Positions 35,359 to 43,550 of a stretch of 64,000 nucleotides of DNA are shown piece after piece. The notes beneath the pieces are model-generated. The model did not search any database. It saw only the letters and a list, made by a program, of their open reading frames with translations, and had not been told where the DNA came from. Location of the stretch: contig JAHDVK010000002.1 of NCBI GenBank assembly GCA_023384675.1, positions 124,001-188,000 on the forward strand, in the 5' to 3' direction. The position numbers were made by a program, and so were the translations under genes. The first letter of the stretch is position 1; every line of letters starts with the position of its first letter. Source of the DNA: Bryobacteraceae bacterium (GTDB lineage Bacteria; Acidobacteriota; Terriglobia; Bryobacterales; Bryobacteraceae).

Positions 35359-36591
35359 CTAGAAACTCCTCACGATCGTCGCCCCGAACTGGTATCCGTC
35401 CGCCACCTCGATGCCCGCCGCCGTCGGGTTGCAAATCTGAATCGTCATCTCGCCGATCAGGTCCACGAACGCGCTCACCGTCAGGCTCGCCGGAATGTTC
35501 GCCGGCCGCCGCACGATCACACTGTCGTTACTCAACGCCCCGGCAAATGCGTAAGTCCGCACCGCGCAACTCTGCCCCCCGATCGTCCCCCAGCCGTTCA
35601 GCGTGGCGGACTCGCTCACGAACATCGGCACCAGCGCCGGATTCACGCGGAACGGATCCGCCTCCGTCCCCTGCCCGATCAGCCCCGCGCCCAGATGAAT
35701 GTCGCCCAGCGCGCCCGCGCTCGCGATCGTGATCGTATCCTCGGTCTGTGTCACCGTCATGTTCGCGCCCGCCAAGAGCGTGCGCGCCGTTACGTTCGTC
35801 CCCACCTTCAGGACCTGCGCCCCCGCGCCGCTGTTCGCCGCCACGCTGGACTCGCCGGTCCCCGCTCCGCACGCATCGTCGGCGCTCTCCAGCCGTGCGC
35901 CGTCCGCCGACACCTGCACGCAGCGCCCCGCCGTCCAACTCGCCTGGTTCGTGCCGCCCTGGCCTAAACCCGCCACGCCCGCGATCTGCGCAAAGCTGTA
36001 ATCGCCGCTCGCCGCCGTCACCATGCCCTGCCGCCCGAATACGCTCGCCACCGCGCCCGTAATCTCCATTCCGCCCGCGCCTTGCACCACGCAGCGCCCG
36101 CTTTGCGGCTCCGTGAACTCCACCACCGCCTGATCCTCCGTCGGCACCCGCGCCGCATGCACGCCCACCATCTGGTCGCTGTTGTCGTAGCAGGCCATCA
36201 CCACGTGCTTCGTGCCCATCCCGTGGTTCATCACCACCGACGTCGCGCTCGTGAAGCTCTGCGTGAAAGTCGTTCCCGGTTGCGCCGCACACGGCACGCC
36301 CGCGCTCACCAGGTTCCCCTGGTTGTCGAACATCGCGCACGTATTCGACTCCATCCCGCCTCCGCCGAACGTCATCAGCACCGATCCGCTTCCGCTCTTT
36401 CCCGTCACGCCCTGCAAGTCGGTCAGCGAATGCGTGTGGACCTCCGCCGCCGCGCCCAATCGTGATCGCGCCGCCGCCGGTGTGCTCGCGCCCGTGCCGC
36501 CCTGGCCTACGCCGACCACCGTCTGCGCGCTTGCCGCCGTCCCAGCCCACCACAGCGCGGCCGCCAGGCAAACCGCTCGTCTGCTGTTCAT
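35359..36591 (-). CDS. Exported protein with phage tail-fibre-like repeats
   Basis: 410 aa from the ATG at 36591, with a signal peptide ending in TAASAQ. The mature start VVGVGQGGTGASTPAAARSR followed by LGAAAEVHTHSLTDLQGV is the type of sequence found in collar and shaft repeats of phage tail fibres. A second GQGGT (LGQGGTNQASW) and VASVFGRQGMVTAASGDYSF occur near residues 190-230. The body is Gly/Ala/Thr/Ser-rich, as in trimeric beta-fibres. A cluster of cysteines suggests disulfides. GGGAG-type purines precede the ATG. It is the first gene of a three-gene exported set; no phage structural gene is near. Confidence 0.72.
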   Translation of the reverse strand: MNSRRAVCLAAALWWAGTAASAQTVVGVGQGGTGASTPAAARSRLGAAAEVHTHSLTDLQGVTGKSGSGSVLMTFGGGGMESNTCAMFDNQGNLVSAGVPCAAQPGTTFTQSFTSATSVVMNHGMGTKHVVMACYDNSDQMVGVHAARVPTEDQAVVEFTEPQSGRCVVQGAGGMEITGAVASVFGRQGMVTAASGDYSFAQIAGVAGLGQGGTNQASWTAGRCVQVSADGARLESADDACGAGTGESSVAANSGAGAQVLKVGTNVTARTLLAGANMTVTQTEDTITIASAGALGDIHLGAGLIGQGTEADPFRVNPALVPMFVSESATLNGWGTIGGQSCAVRTYAFAGALSNDSVIVRRPANIPASLTVSAFVDLIGEMTIQICNPTAAGIEVADGYQFGATIVRSF

Positions 36592-36939
36592 CCCGTGTCT
36601 CTCCCATCTCCAGAATCGAAGCCAAGCGCACTCGCCAGCCTCAATCCCAGAACAGGGAGAAATCGTCCGCACGCCGAACCAGCCGTTCCCTTAAGTTCAA
36701 CAAAAGAAAAGAGAAATAAATCCGCTATTCGTGAACACCCAGCCTCGTGGCCGCCCAGGCGGATTCCCCGCATCAACTGAAGATCAAGCGCGGTAATCAA
36801 TCCTGACTGGCCGACACCTGCCTATCACGTTGAACTCTATACACCTTCCTCTAGTGGTGGCATATGAACTTGTACTTTCAATGACTTAATCGCATAGGAC
36901 ACTTGACAAAGGTGGCTTCGTTGCGCTATCCTGCCTCCC
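36592..36939. other. 348-bp divergent intergenic region
   Basis: Separates the tail-fibre-like operon (minus) from aroF (plus). It is visibly richer in A and T than the flanking genes, with an A-rich run (AAAAGAAAAGAGAAATAAAT) at about 36702-36722. The aroF promoter lies at its right end. I found no convincing -35/-10 pair for the minus-strand operon, no inverted repeat longer than 6 bp and no coding frame. Confidence 0.6.
36903..36932 (+). promoter_or_regulatory. Sigma-70-type promoter giving a leaderless aroF message
   Basis: Perfect -35 box TTGACA at 36903-36908, an 18-bp spacer and TATCCT at 36927-36932. Only seven bases (GCCTCCC) separate the -10 box from the aroF ATG at 36940, so the expected start of transcription is at or within a base or two of the A of ATG. 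There is no ribosome-binding sequence. This fits a leaderless transcript. Confidence 0.65.
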
Positions 36940-37983
36940 ATGATCATCTCGATGAAGCGGCACGCCTCCCGCGAGGAAATCGATGGTGTGATCCAACGAA
37001 TCACTGAATTCGGCTATAAGATCCATGCCATCGAAGGCGAGGAGCGCGTCGTCATCGGCGCAATCGGCGTTGGCGATACCAGTCACTGCCTCGAAGCCCT
37101 CTCCGCACTCGATTGCGTCGAAAAAGCGGTCCCCATTTCCGCTCCCTATAAGTTTGTCTCGCGCGAGTTCAAAACCAACGATTCCGTCGTCACGGTCGCT
37201 CCCGGCATCGAAATCGGTCACGACCAGTTCGTCGTCATGGCCGGCCCCTGCTCAGTGGAAAGCGAAACGCAGATCATGGAATCGGCCCATCTCGCCCGGC
37301 AAGGCGGCGCGCTGGTGCTGCGCGGCGGCGCGTTCAAGCCTCGCACGTCGCCTTACGACTTCCAGGGGCTGGCCGAGGAGGGCCTGAAACTGCTGGCCAA
37401 GGCGCGCGCGGAAACCGGGCTGGCGATCGTCACCGAAGTGATGTCGGACGCCGAAGTGCCGCTGGTGGCCGAATACGCCGACATCATGCAGGTGGGCGCG
37501 CGGAACATGCAGAATTTCGCGCTGCTGAAGGCGCTGGGCAAGTGCGGCCGGCCGGTGCTGCTCAAGCGCGGGCTTTCGTCCACGATTAAGGAACTGCTGA
37601 TGTCGGCCGAGTACATCGTGGCGCACGGCAACAAGGACATCATGCTTTGCGAGCGCGGCATCCGTACCTTCGAAACCGCCACGCGCAACACCTGTGACAT
37701 CGTCTCCATCGCGCTGTTGCGCGAGATGACGCATCTGCCCGTCGTGCTCGATCCCTCGCACGCCACCGGCAAGCGCAGCCTCGTACCGCCGCTGTCGCGC
37801 GCCGCCGTCGCCATCGGCGCCGACGCCCTGATCCTCGAAATCCACCCCAACCCGGCAAAGGCGATGTCGGACGGTGCGCAGTCTTTGGACCCGCGCCAGT
37901 GGCTCACGATGATGGAAGAGCTTCAGCCCTACATCGCGCTGTGGAAGCAGGCCCGCTTGGCGGCACAGCCGGTGGCGGTGTAG
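36940..37983 (+). CDS. aroF: 3-deoxy-7-phosphoheptulonate (DAHP) synthase, type I-beta with regulatory domain
   Basis: First enzyme of the shikimate pathway: joins phosphoenolpyruvate and erythrose 4-phosphate. 347 aa. Residues 1-70 form a ferredoxin-like domain ([18 protein letters not shown]) as in the Thermotoga-type enzyme, where it mediates inhibition by aromatic amino acids. The TIM barrel follows with [37 protein letters not shown] and DPSHATGKR, which include PEP- and metal-binding residues. It begins immediately after a strong promoter with no leader. aroC, the last enzyme of the pathway, is at 2688-3860. Confidence 0.95.
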   Translation: MIISMKRHASREEIDGVIQRITEFGYKIHAIEGEERVVIGAIGVGDTSHCLEALSALDCVEKAVPISAPYKFVSREFKTNDSVVTVAPGIEIGHDQFVVMAGPCSVESETQIMESAHLARQGGALVLRGGAFKPRTSPYDFQGLAEEGLKLLAKARAETGLAIVTEVMSDAEVPLVAEYADIMQVGARNMQNFALLKALGKCGRPVLLKRGLSSTIKELLMSAEYIVAHGNKDIMLCERGIRTFETATRNTCDIVSIALLREMTHLPVVLDPSHATGKRSLVPPLSRAAVAIGADALILEIHPNPAKAMSDGAQSLDPRQWLTMMEELQPYIALWKQARLAAQPVAV

Positions 37984-37993
37984 GCTCAGAATC

Positions 37994-38914
37994 GTGCAAT
38001 CGCTTTCGCGGACCCGCCTGGCCTGGCTGGCTGGGTTCCTGGTGCTGGTGTCGGCCGCCGTCCTGTGGTGGCAGTTCGGCCGCGCGCCTTCGCCCTCGCA
38101 GATGCTGGCCTGGCTGCCCGCGGGCGATGGCCCCACGCTCTATCTCGACTTTGCGCTTCTGCGCCGCACCGGCCTGCTCGAGCGCCTCGCAGGCGATGCC
38201 CGCCTGGCCGATGAGGAATACCGTGCCTTCATCGGCGCCACCGGCTTCGACTATCGCCGCGACCTCGATGCCGCTCTGGTCCGCTGGCATGACGATGCCA
38301 CCCTGTTCGTTCTGGCCGGACGCTTCGACCGGGCGCGCCTGGAGAAGTACGCCGTCGCCCAGGGCGGGCGCTGCGCCAACGGCCTCTGCTCGCTACCCGC
38401 TGCCACGCCCGGCCGCCGCATCTCGTTCATGCAGTTGAACCGGGGGACCCTCGCCCTCGCCACGTCCACCGATCCCATGGCGGCGGCCCTCATCTCACGG
38501 AGCAACCGGACGCCCAACCCTGGTGCGCCCATGTCTCCGCTGTGGCTCATGCTGCCGAAGCCGTATCTCAAGTCCATGGAGGGCCTGCCTTCGGGCATCA
38601 GCGCCTTCCTGGAAGCTCTCGGCGGCGCTGAGCGCGCGGCATTCCTGCTGCGGCCCACGAACAACGGCGTGGACGTGGTGCTGGAGGCGCCCTGCACCTC
38701 GGCGGCCGTGGCTTCGCGCGTGGCGGGCCGCCTCACTCAGGCCACTTCACTGCTGAAGTCGTTGCTCGCCCGCGAGGGCAAACAGCCCGAGAGGGACGAT
38801 CTGTCGGGAGTTCTCACGGCAGGAACTTTCCGTGGCGATCAGGATACGGTCCGCGGGTTTTGGCCTGTTCCAAAGGAGTTTCTCGACAAGCTCACCCTGC
38901 CTGGCGGCAAGTGA
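37994..38914 (+). CDS. Membrane-anchored protein of unknown function
   Basis: 306 aa starting at a GTG, 10 nt after aroF. One N-terminal transmembrane anchor (about residues 10-27, WLAGFLVLVSAAVLWWQF), then a large extracytoplasmic domain with LPAGDGPTLYLDFALLRRTGLL, which recalls DUF3352-like proteins. Two cysteines (CANGLC) lie close together near residue 128-133. No enzymatic motif is seen. It probably rides on the aroF transcript and is convergent with the GAF-ANTAR gene. Confidence 0.72.
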   Translation: MQSLSRTRLAWLAGFLVLVSAAVLWWQFGRAPSPSQMLAWLPAGDGPTLYLDFALLRRTGLLERLAGDARLADEEYRAFIGATGFDYRRDLDAALVRWHDDATLFVLAGRFDRARLEKYAVAQGGRCANGLCSLPAATPGRRISFMQLNRGTLALATSTDPMAAALISRSNRTPNPGAPMSPLWLMLPKPYLKSMEGLPSGISAFLEALGGAERAAFLLRPTNNGVDVVLEAPCTSAAVASRVAGRLTQATSLLKSLLAREGKQPERDDLSGVLTAGTFRGDQDTVRGFWPVPKEFLDKLTLPGGK

Positions 38915-38926
38915 ACGCCCCCGGCC

Positions 38927-39703
38927 TCAGTCCCCTTCGTGTTCGCGGTCCAATTGCGTTTCGGAGGACTTGCGCGACAGGTCCTCAGTGAGAATGATCG
39001 CCTCGGCGAGATCGCGCATCGGACGCCGCAGCCGGCGGCTCTCGTTCCGCAGCCGCAGATAGGCTTCTTCCTCGGTCAACTGAAACTTGAACTGCAGGAT
39101 CCCCTTCGCGCGCTCCACCAGCTTGCGCGTCTCCAGTTGCCGCTTCATCTCCAGCGTCTCTTCCTGCAGTTTCGCGTTCACTTCTTCCAGTTTCGCCCGC
39201 GACAGCGCGCCGCCCATCTGCTCGCCGATGAAACTGAGCAGGCTGATCTCTTCGGCATCGTACTCGTGCGGTTCCCTGTGATGCACGTTGATCACGCCGA
39301 TCACCTCGCCCCCGCTCACCAGCGGCACCGAGCAGAACGCTTCATAGGTGTCTTCAACCAACCCCGGAAGCCGGATGAACCGCTTGTCGGAAGCTGCATT
39401 TTGCGGCAGCGCCACCACGCTCTTATGTTGCGCCACCCAGCCCGTGATGCCTTCGCCCACCCGAACGCTGAGGCGCCCGAGCTCGGCCGCGTGCGGCACT
39501 TGGGAAGCCCGCAGCACGATTTCGTCCGACTCGGACTCAAGCAAATACACCAGGCAGGCGTCACAATCCGTCACCTGGACCATCAGCCCAACCACTTCTC
39601 CCAGCATCTCGTCCACGCTCCGGTCCGAGCTGACGATCCCGCTGATTTTGTGTAAAAGAGAAACTTGGCTCGATTTCGACTCCATCTTGCTCACTGTGGC
39701 CAT
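38927..39703 (-). CDS. GAF-ANTAR RNA-binding antiterminator-type regulator
   Basis: 258 aa. A GAF sensor domain covers about residues 20-165 (VDEMLGEVVGLMVQVTDCDACLVYLLE; VGEGITGWVAQHKSVVALP; CSVPLVSGGEVIGVINVHH). A coiled helix (VNAKLQEETLEMKRQLETRKLVERAKGIL) leads into a C-terminal ANTAR domain with the typical KGILQFKFQLTEEEAYLRLRNESR. ANTAR domains bind paired RNA stem-loops and prevent termination. The signal sensed by the GAF domain is unknown, and no histidine kinase is adjacent. The promoter suggests a near-leaderless message; the second Met at 39685 is an alternative start. Confidence 0.9.
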   Translation of the reverse strand: MATVSKMESKSSQVSLLHKISGIVSSDRSVDEMLGEVVGLMVQVTDCDACLVYLLESESDEIVLRASQVPHAAELGRLSVRVGEGITGWVAQHKSVVALPQNAASDKRFIRLPGLVEDTYEAFCSVPLVSGGEVIGVINVHHREPHEYDAEEISLLSFIGEQMGGALSRAKLEEVNAKLQEETLEMKRQLETRKLVERAKGILQFKFQLTEEEAYLRLRNESRRLRRPMRDLAEAIILTEDLSRKSSETQLDREHEGD

Positions 39704-39712
39704 TCCAACTGT

Positions 39713-39741
39713 AGGATAGAGGCAGGGGGGCGCTGATTCAA
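39713..39741 (-). promoter_or_regulatory. Putative promoter of the GAF-ANTAR gene
   Basis: Read on the minus strand: TTGAAT (39741-39736), 17 bp, TATCCT (39718-39713). The -10 box is identical to that of aroF. Nine bases lie between it and the ATG at 39703, so the leader would be only a few bases long and has no ribosome site. Confidence 0.5.
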
Positions 39742-39792
39742 TCGAAAGTTTCTATTAGCATCATCGAAGATCGCGGACTGGATTAAAGATCG

Positions 39793-41508
39793 ATGAACGC
39801 AAGGGCTTTAGGGTGGTTCTTACTCGCTGTGGCGCCGGTGTTCGCCTCCGGCTGGGGCGCCCTCGAAGGCAGCCGTTTCACGATCTGGACCAGCGATTCC
39901 GAGCCCGAAGCCCGCCGCGCTCTTGCGGGCCTCGAGGAGATGGCCGACGGCATGGCGGCCCTCTGGGGACCGCTGCCCGCTCATGCTCCCCCCTTGCGCG
40001 TCTATCTGTTCGGCGATCTCGCCGGTCTGCGCTCCATGGGCGCTCAAGGCTATAGCAAGGGCTTCTTTCAGTCCGGGCCCGACTATGACGCGATCGCCGC
40101 CGCCGCGGGTGAAGCCGATTCCATCCGCGCCCTGCGCCACGAGTATGTTCACCGCGTTCTGCACCGCACCGCCCGGCGTCTGCCGCAATGGCTGGAGGAA
40201 GGGCTGGCCGAGTTGTACTCCACCCTCAGCCGCGATCGCGCCCACTGGTTTGCCGGGCAGCCCATCCCTTCGCACATCGAGTTCCTCAGGCGCGCACGCT
40301 GGGTTGATTTCGCAGCCCTTGAACGCATGCACCTCGACGAAGGCCTCTGGTTCCGCGCCGACGGCGTGATGCTCTACTACGGCCAAAGCTGGGCGCTCGC
40401 GCACTATCTCGCCATCGCGTCACCCCGCGCGGCCCATTTTCAGGCCTTCTTGGACAGGCTGATGCGGGGCGAGGAAGCGGCCGCCGCCCTCGAGGCCGAA
40501 TACCGGATGCGGCCTCAGGATCTTCTGCGCGAAGCCCGCGCCCGCGTCCAGCAGGGCCGGTTTGCCGTCCAGCGCATCGAAGCGCCCGCCCCCGCCCCGC
40601 GGACCGAAGCCCGCTGGCGGCCGTTGGACGAAGCCGAAGCGGCGATCCCGCTGGCGGAACTCGCCGCCGCTACCGGTTACCGTCCGGAAGATCAGCTATT
40701 CCTCGATGCTCTGCGCAAGGCGGCGAAAGGCTCTCCGCGCGCCCGTGTCCGGCTCGGCGTTCTGGCGCTGCGCCGGGGCGACAAGTCCGCTGCCGAGGCC
40801 GAATTCCGCGCCGCGGTGAACGCGAACGTCGAAGAACCCGCGGCTTGGTTCGAACTCGCCATGCTCATCCGCGACCGCCAGGGACCGGCGTCCGAAGTCC
40901 GCCGCCTGCTCGAGCGCACCGTCGAGTTGAACCCCGCCCACGGCGAAGCCCTCTACCTGCTCGCCATGGACGAACACCGCGCGGGGCGCACCGGCGTGGC
41001 CGTCGCGCTGCTCGAGCGCGCCGCGCGGGCCTTGCCCCGGCAGTTCGCCTTCCGCGAAGCGCTGGCGCGAGTCTATGCGGGCCTCGGCCGCGCCCACGAA
41101 GCGCGCGAACAGGCCGTGGCCGCGCAGGCCGCCGCCCGCACCGCCGATGAAAGAGCGATGGCGAAAGGGTTACTCCGCGAACTCGATCAGGCCGCCGCGC
41201 CGCGAATTTCCAGTCAGCGGAAGCCTGAGGTCACCACCCCCCGCGGCTGGCTCGAACCCGCGCGCGATGGCGAAGCCCAGGGTGTGCTGACGCACGTCCA
41301 TTGTGGCGACCCGGTGGTTTTCGAAGTGCTCACCGCCGAAGGATCTCGCCGTTTCCGCGCCCAGCCAGCCCGCCTCATGGTCAGCGGCCGGCCGCAGGAT
41401 GCGCCATTTTCGTGCGGCGAACAGACCGCCCGCCCGCGCGTCGCCGCGCGGTTCCGCTCGCCCGACCGGCTCGTGCAACTCGTCTTTCTGGACCCTTCCG
41501 GAAATTGA
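39793..41508 (+). CDS. Exported HExxH metalloprotease-like protein with TPR repeats
   Basis: 571 aa with a signal peptide (MNARALGWFLLAVAPVFASG). Residues 30-250 resemble DUF1570-type gluzincins: HEYVH at His116-His120 supplies two zinc ligands and the base, and WLEEGLAELYS about 18 residues later supplies Glu140 as a likely third ligand. From about residue 300 to 455 there are helical TPR-like repeats (ALRRGDKSAAEAEFRAAVN; VELNPAHGEALYLLAMDEH; AYRGLGRAHEAREQ-like). The C-terminal ~90 residues form a beta-rich domain. It probably acts in the periplasm on an unknown protein or glycopeptide. Confidence 0.8.
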   Translation: MNARALGWFLLAVAPVFASGWGALEGSRFTIWTSDSEPEARRALAGLEEMADGMAALWGPLPAHAPPLRVYLFGDLAGLRSMGAQGYSKGFFQSGPDYDAIAAAAGEADSIRALRHEYVHRVLHRTARRLPQWLEEGLAELYSTLSRDRAHWFAGQPIPSHIEFLRRARWVDFAALERMHLDEGLWFRADGVMLYYGQSWALAHYLAIASPRAAHFQAFLDRLMRGEEAAAALEAEYRMRPQDLLREARARVQQGRFAVQRIEAPAPAPRTEARWRPLDEAEAAIPLAELAAATGYRPEDQLFLDALRKAAKGSPRARVRLGVLALRRGDKSAAEAEFRAAVNANVEEPAAWFELAMLIRDRQGPASEVRRLLERTVELNPAHGEALYLLAMDEHRAGRTGVAVALLERAARALPRQFAFREALARVYAGLGRAHEAREQAVAAQAAARTADERAMAKGLLRELDQAAAPRISSQRKPEVTTPRGWLEPARDGEAQGVLTHVHCGDPVVFEVLTAEGSRRFRAQPARLMVSGRPQDAPFSCGEQTARPRVAARFRSPDRLVQLVFLDPSGN

Positions 41509-41586
41509 AACAAGTTCCTTCCCGTTCCCATCTAAGAAGCTGTAAGAGGGATGCAGATTTCGAATACAAACAGGAGGGCTCGAACC

Positions 41587-42183
41587 ATGATCCGCACCGC
41601 CCTGACCCTATTGCTGGGCGCGGCCTTTATCGTCCCCGCGCAGAGCTCGAAACCGCCCGCCGGTTCCGTGGAGGCCATTGCGCAGGACGTCCGGAGGGAA
41701 ATCCTCACCTTGCCCAATTTCGGTCTTTTTGACGATATTCGCTTCAGCATTGAAGGGAATACCGTCCTTCTGACCGGCTATGCCTCGCGGCCCACATTGA
41801 AATCGAGCGCCGAAAACGTGGTGAAGAATATTACGGGCGTGGAACGGGTCCGGAACAATATCGAAGTATTGCCCCTGTCGCGTTTCGACGACGAGGTGCG
41901 CGCCCGCACCTACGTCGCCATCTACGGCGATCCCGCGCTGGCCCGCTATAATCCCAATCGCGGTGTGCCGATTCCCTTTTCGCCCGCGCGCATCGCCGCG
42001 GGTATCACCAATGATCCGCCGCTGGGCAATCACCCGATCCGGATCATCGTAAACAACGGCGCCGTGACGCTCGTGGGCGTCGTGGACAACCCCGCGGACC
42101 GGCAGATTGCGGAGATGCGCGCGAACAACGTGTTTGGCGCGCTGTCGGTGACGAACGAGATCGAGGTGGTGCGCGGGAAGTAA
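41587..42183 (+). CDS. Exported protein with two BON domains
   Basis: 198 aa from the ATG at 41587, with AGGAGGG 8 nt upstream. A signal peptide (MIRTALTLLLGAAFIVPAQ) precedes the first BON domain (about residues 27-95, RFSIEGNTVLLTGYASRPTLKSSAE) and the second (about 125-195, NNGAVTLVGVVDNPADRQIAE). BON domains bind phospholipid surfaces and occur in OsmY- and secretin-type periplasmic proteins. Probably an envelope-stability protein. It lies 9 nt upstream of the amidohydrolase. Confidence 0.88.
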   Translation: MIRTALTLLLGAAFIVPAQSSKPPAGSVEAIAQDVRREILTLPNFGLFDDIRFSIEGNTVLLTGYASRPTLKSSAENVVKNITGVERVRNNIEVLPLSRFDDEVRARTYVAIYGDPALARYNPNRGVPIPFSPARIAAGITNDPPLGNHPIRIIVNNGAVTLVGVVDNPADRQIAEMRANNVFGALSVTNEIEVVRGK

Positions 42184-42192
42184 GATAGCGGG

Positions 42193-43461
42193 ATGGCCCG
42201 CTTGACAATTCTGTTGCTGATTCTGGGCGGCCTCGCGGCCGCCCAGCCTTTTGATGTGATCCTGCGCGGCGGCCGCCTCATCGATCCGGCCAACGCCATC
42301 GACGCCCCGCGCGACATCGCCATCCGGGATGGCCGCGTGGCCGCTGTCGCGGAAAAGATCGAGGGCGAAGCCCGGCAAGTCATCGACGTCAAAGGCCTGA
42401 CCCTCACGCCCGGCCTCGTGGACATCCACGTCCACCTCTTTCACACCACCAACATCAAGGACGTCTGGGCGGGCGACAACAGCGTCCGTCCCGATGATTT
42501 CAGCTTTCGCACCGGTGTGACCACGATGGCCGATGCGGGCTCAGCGGGGTGGCGCAACTTCGAAACCTTCCGCCACACCGTGATCGACCGCGCCCGCACG
42601 CGCGTCTTTGCCTTCATCAACATCGCGGGCTTCGGCATGTTGTCCAACATGGTCGAGCAGCACGAGGAGGACATGCAGCCGGAGGAAGTGGCCCGGCTGG
42701 CGAAAAAACACGCCGATGTGGTCGTGGGCGTCAAGACCGCGCATTGGGAAGACGGGTCCTGGACCGCCGTCGAACGCGCCCTCGAAGCGGGCCGCCTCGC
42801 AGGCAAGCCCCTGATGGTGGACTTCGGCTGGTTCCGCGCCGAGCGGCCGTTCTGGAAATTAGTGGACGAGATGCTGCGGCCCGGCGACATCGCCACGCAC
42901 GCCTTCCGCGCGCCGGTCCCCTGGCTCGACACCGATGGCAAGCTCTACGACTACCTGGGCCGCGCGCGCGAACGCGGCGTGAAGTTCGACGTCGGCCACG
43001 GCGGCGGCAGCTTCGCGTTCCGCAACGCCGTCCCCGCCGTGGCCCAGGGCTTCTGGCCGGATTCGATCTCCACCGACCTGCACACGTTGAGCATGAACAT
43101 CGGCATGATCGATATGCCCACCACCATGTCGAAATTCCTTGCCATGGGCATGCCCCTGCGCGAAGTGGTGCGGCGGTCCACGGTGCTCCCCGCCCGCATG
43201 ATCGGCCAGCCGGACCTCGGCCATCTGAGCGTGGGCGCCGTGGCCGATATCGCCGCCTGGCGGCTTCTGGAAGGCGATTTCGGTTTCAACGACTCCGACC
43301 GGGGCCAGTTGCGCGGCCGGCGGCGCCTGCTTTGCGAGTTGACGCTGCTCGGCGGCGAGGTCGTCTGGGACTGGAACGCGCGGACAGGAAAGGACTTCCG
43401 CGAGATGCCGCGCGACTATGGGGTGCGTCCGGGGGAGGCGATCGTCCCCCCGCCGAAATAG
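42193..43461 (+). CDS. Exported amidohydrolase/deacetylase family protein
   Basis: 422 aa with a signal peptide (MARLTILLLILGGLAAAQ). The amidohydrolase fold shows FDVILRGGRLIDP and the metal motif PGLVDIHVHLF. The candidate carboxylated lysine is in VVGVKTAHW, further ligands lie in DVGHGGGSFAF, and the final Asp is in STDLHTLSM. This layout matches dihydroorotase-like deacetylases (EF0837 type) that act on N-acyl amino acids. An export signal is less common for this group. It appears co-transcribed with the BON gene; the substrate is unknown. Confidence 0.87.
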   Translation: MARLTILLLILGGLAAAQPFDVILRGGRLIDPANAIDAPRDIAIRDGRVAAVAEKIEGEARQVIDVKGLTLTPGLVDIHVHLFHTTNIKDVWAGDNSVRPDDFSFRTGVTTMADAGSAGWRNFETFRHTVIDRARTRVFAFINIAGFGMLSNMVEQHEEDMQPEEVARLAKKHADVVVGVKTAHWEDGSWTAVERALEAGRLAGKPLMVDFGWFRAERPFWKLVDEMLRPGDIATHAFRAPVPWLDTDGKLYDYLGRARERGVKFDVGHGGGSFAFRNAVPAVAQGFWPDSISTDLHTLSMNIGMIDMPTTMSKFLAMGMPLREVVRRSTVLPARMIGQPDLGHLSVGAVADIAAWRLLEGDFGFNDSDRGQLRGRRRLLCELTLLGGEVVWDWNARTGKDFREMPRDYGVRPGEAIVPPPK

Positions 43462-43550
43462 GTGGGTTCCTCCAGATGGGTGAAAAGTTATCCTGATACC
43501 CCTTCAGGTTTTTCCCGAATCTGCCGATAAGGCGGACAGGTGAGAACCTT

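Noticed and set aside
31579-36591. Idea that the tail-fibre-like genes are part of a prophage
   Set aside because: No capsid, portal, terminase, tail-tube or integrase gene is near, all three proteins carry signal peptides, and the flanks are housekeeping biosynthetic genes.
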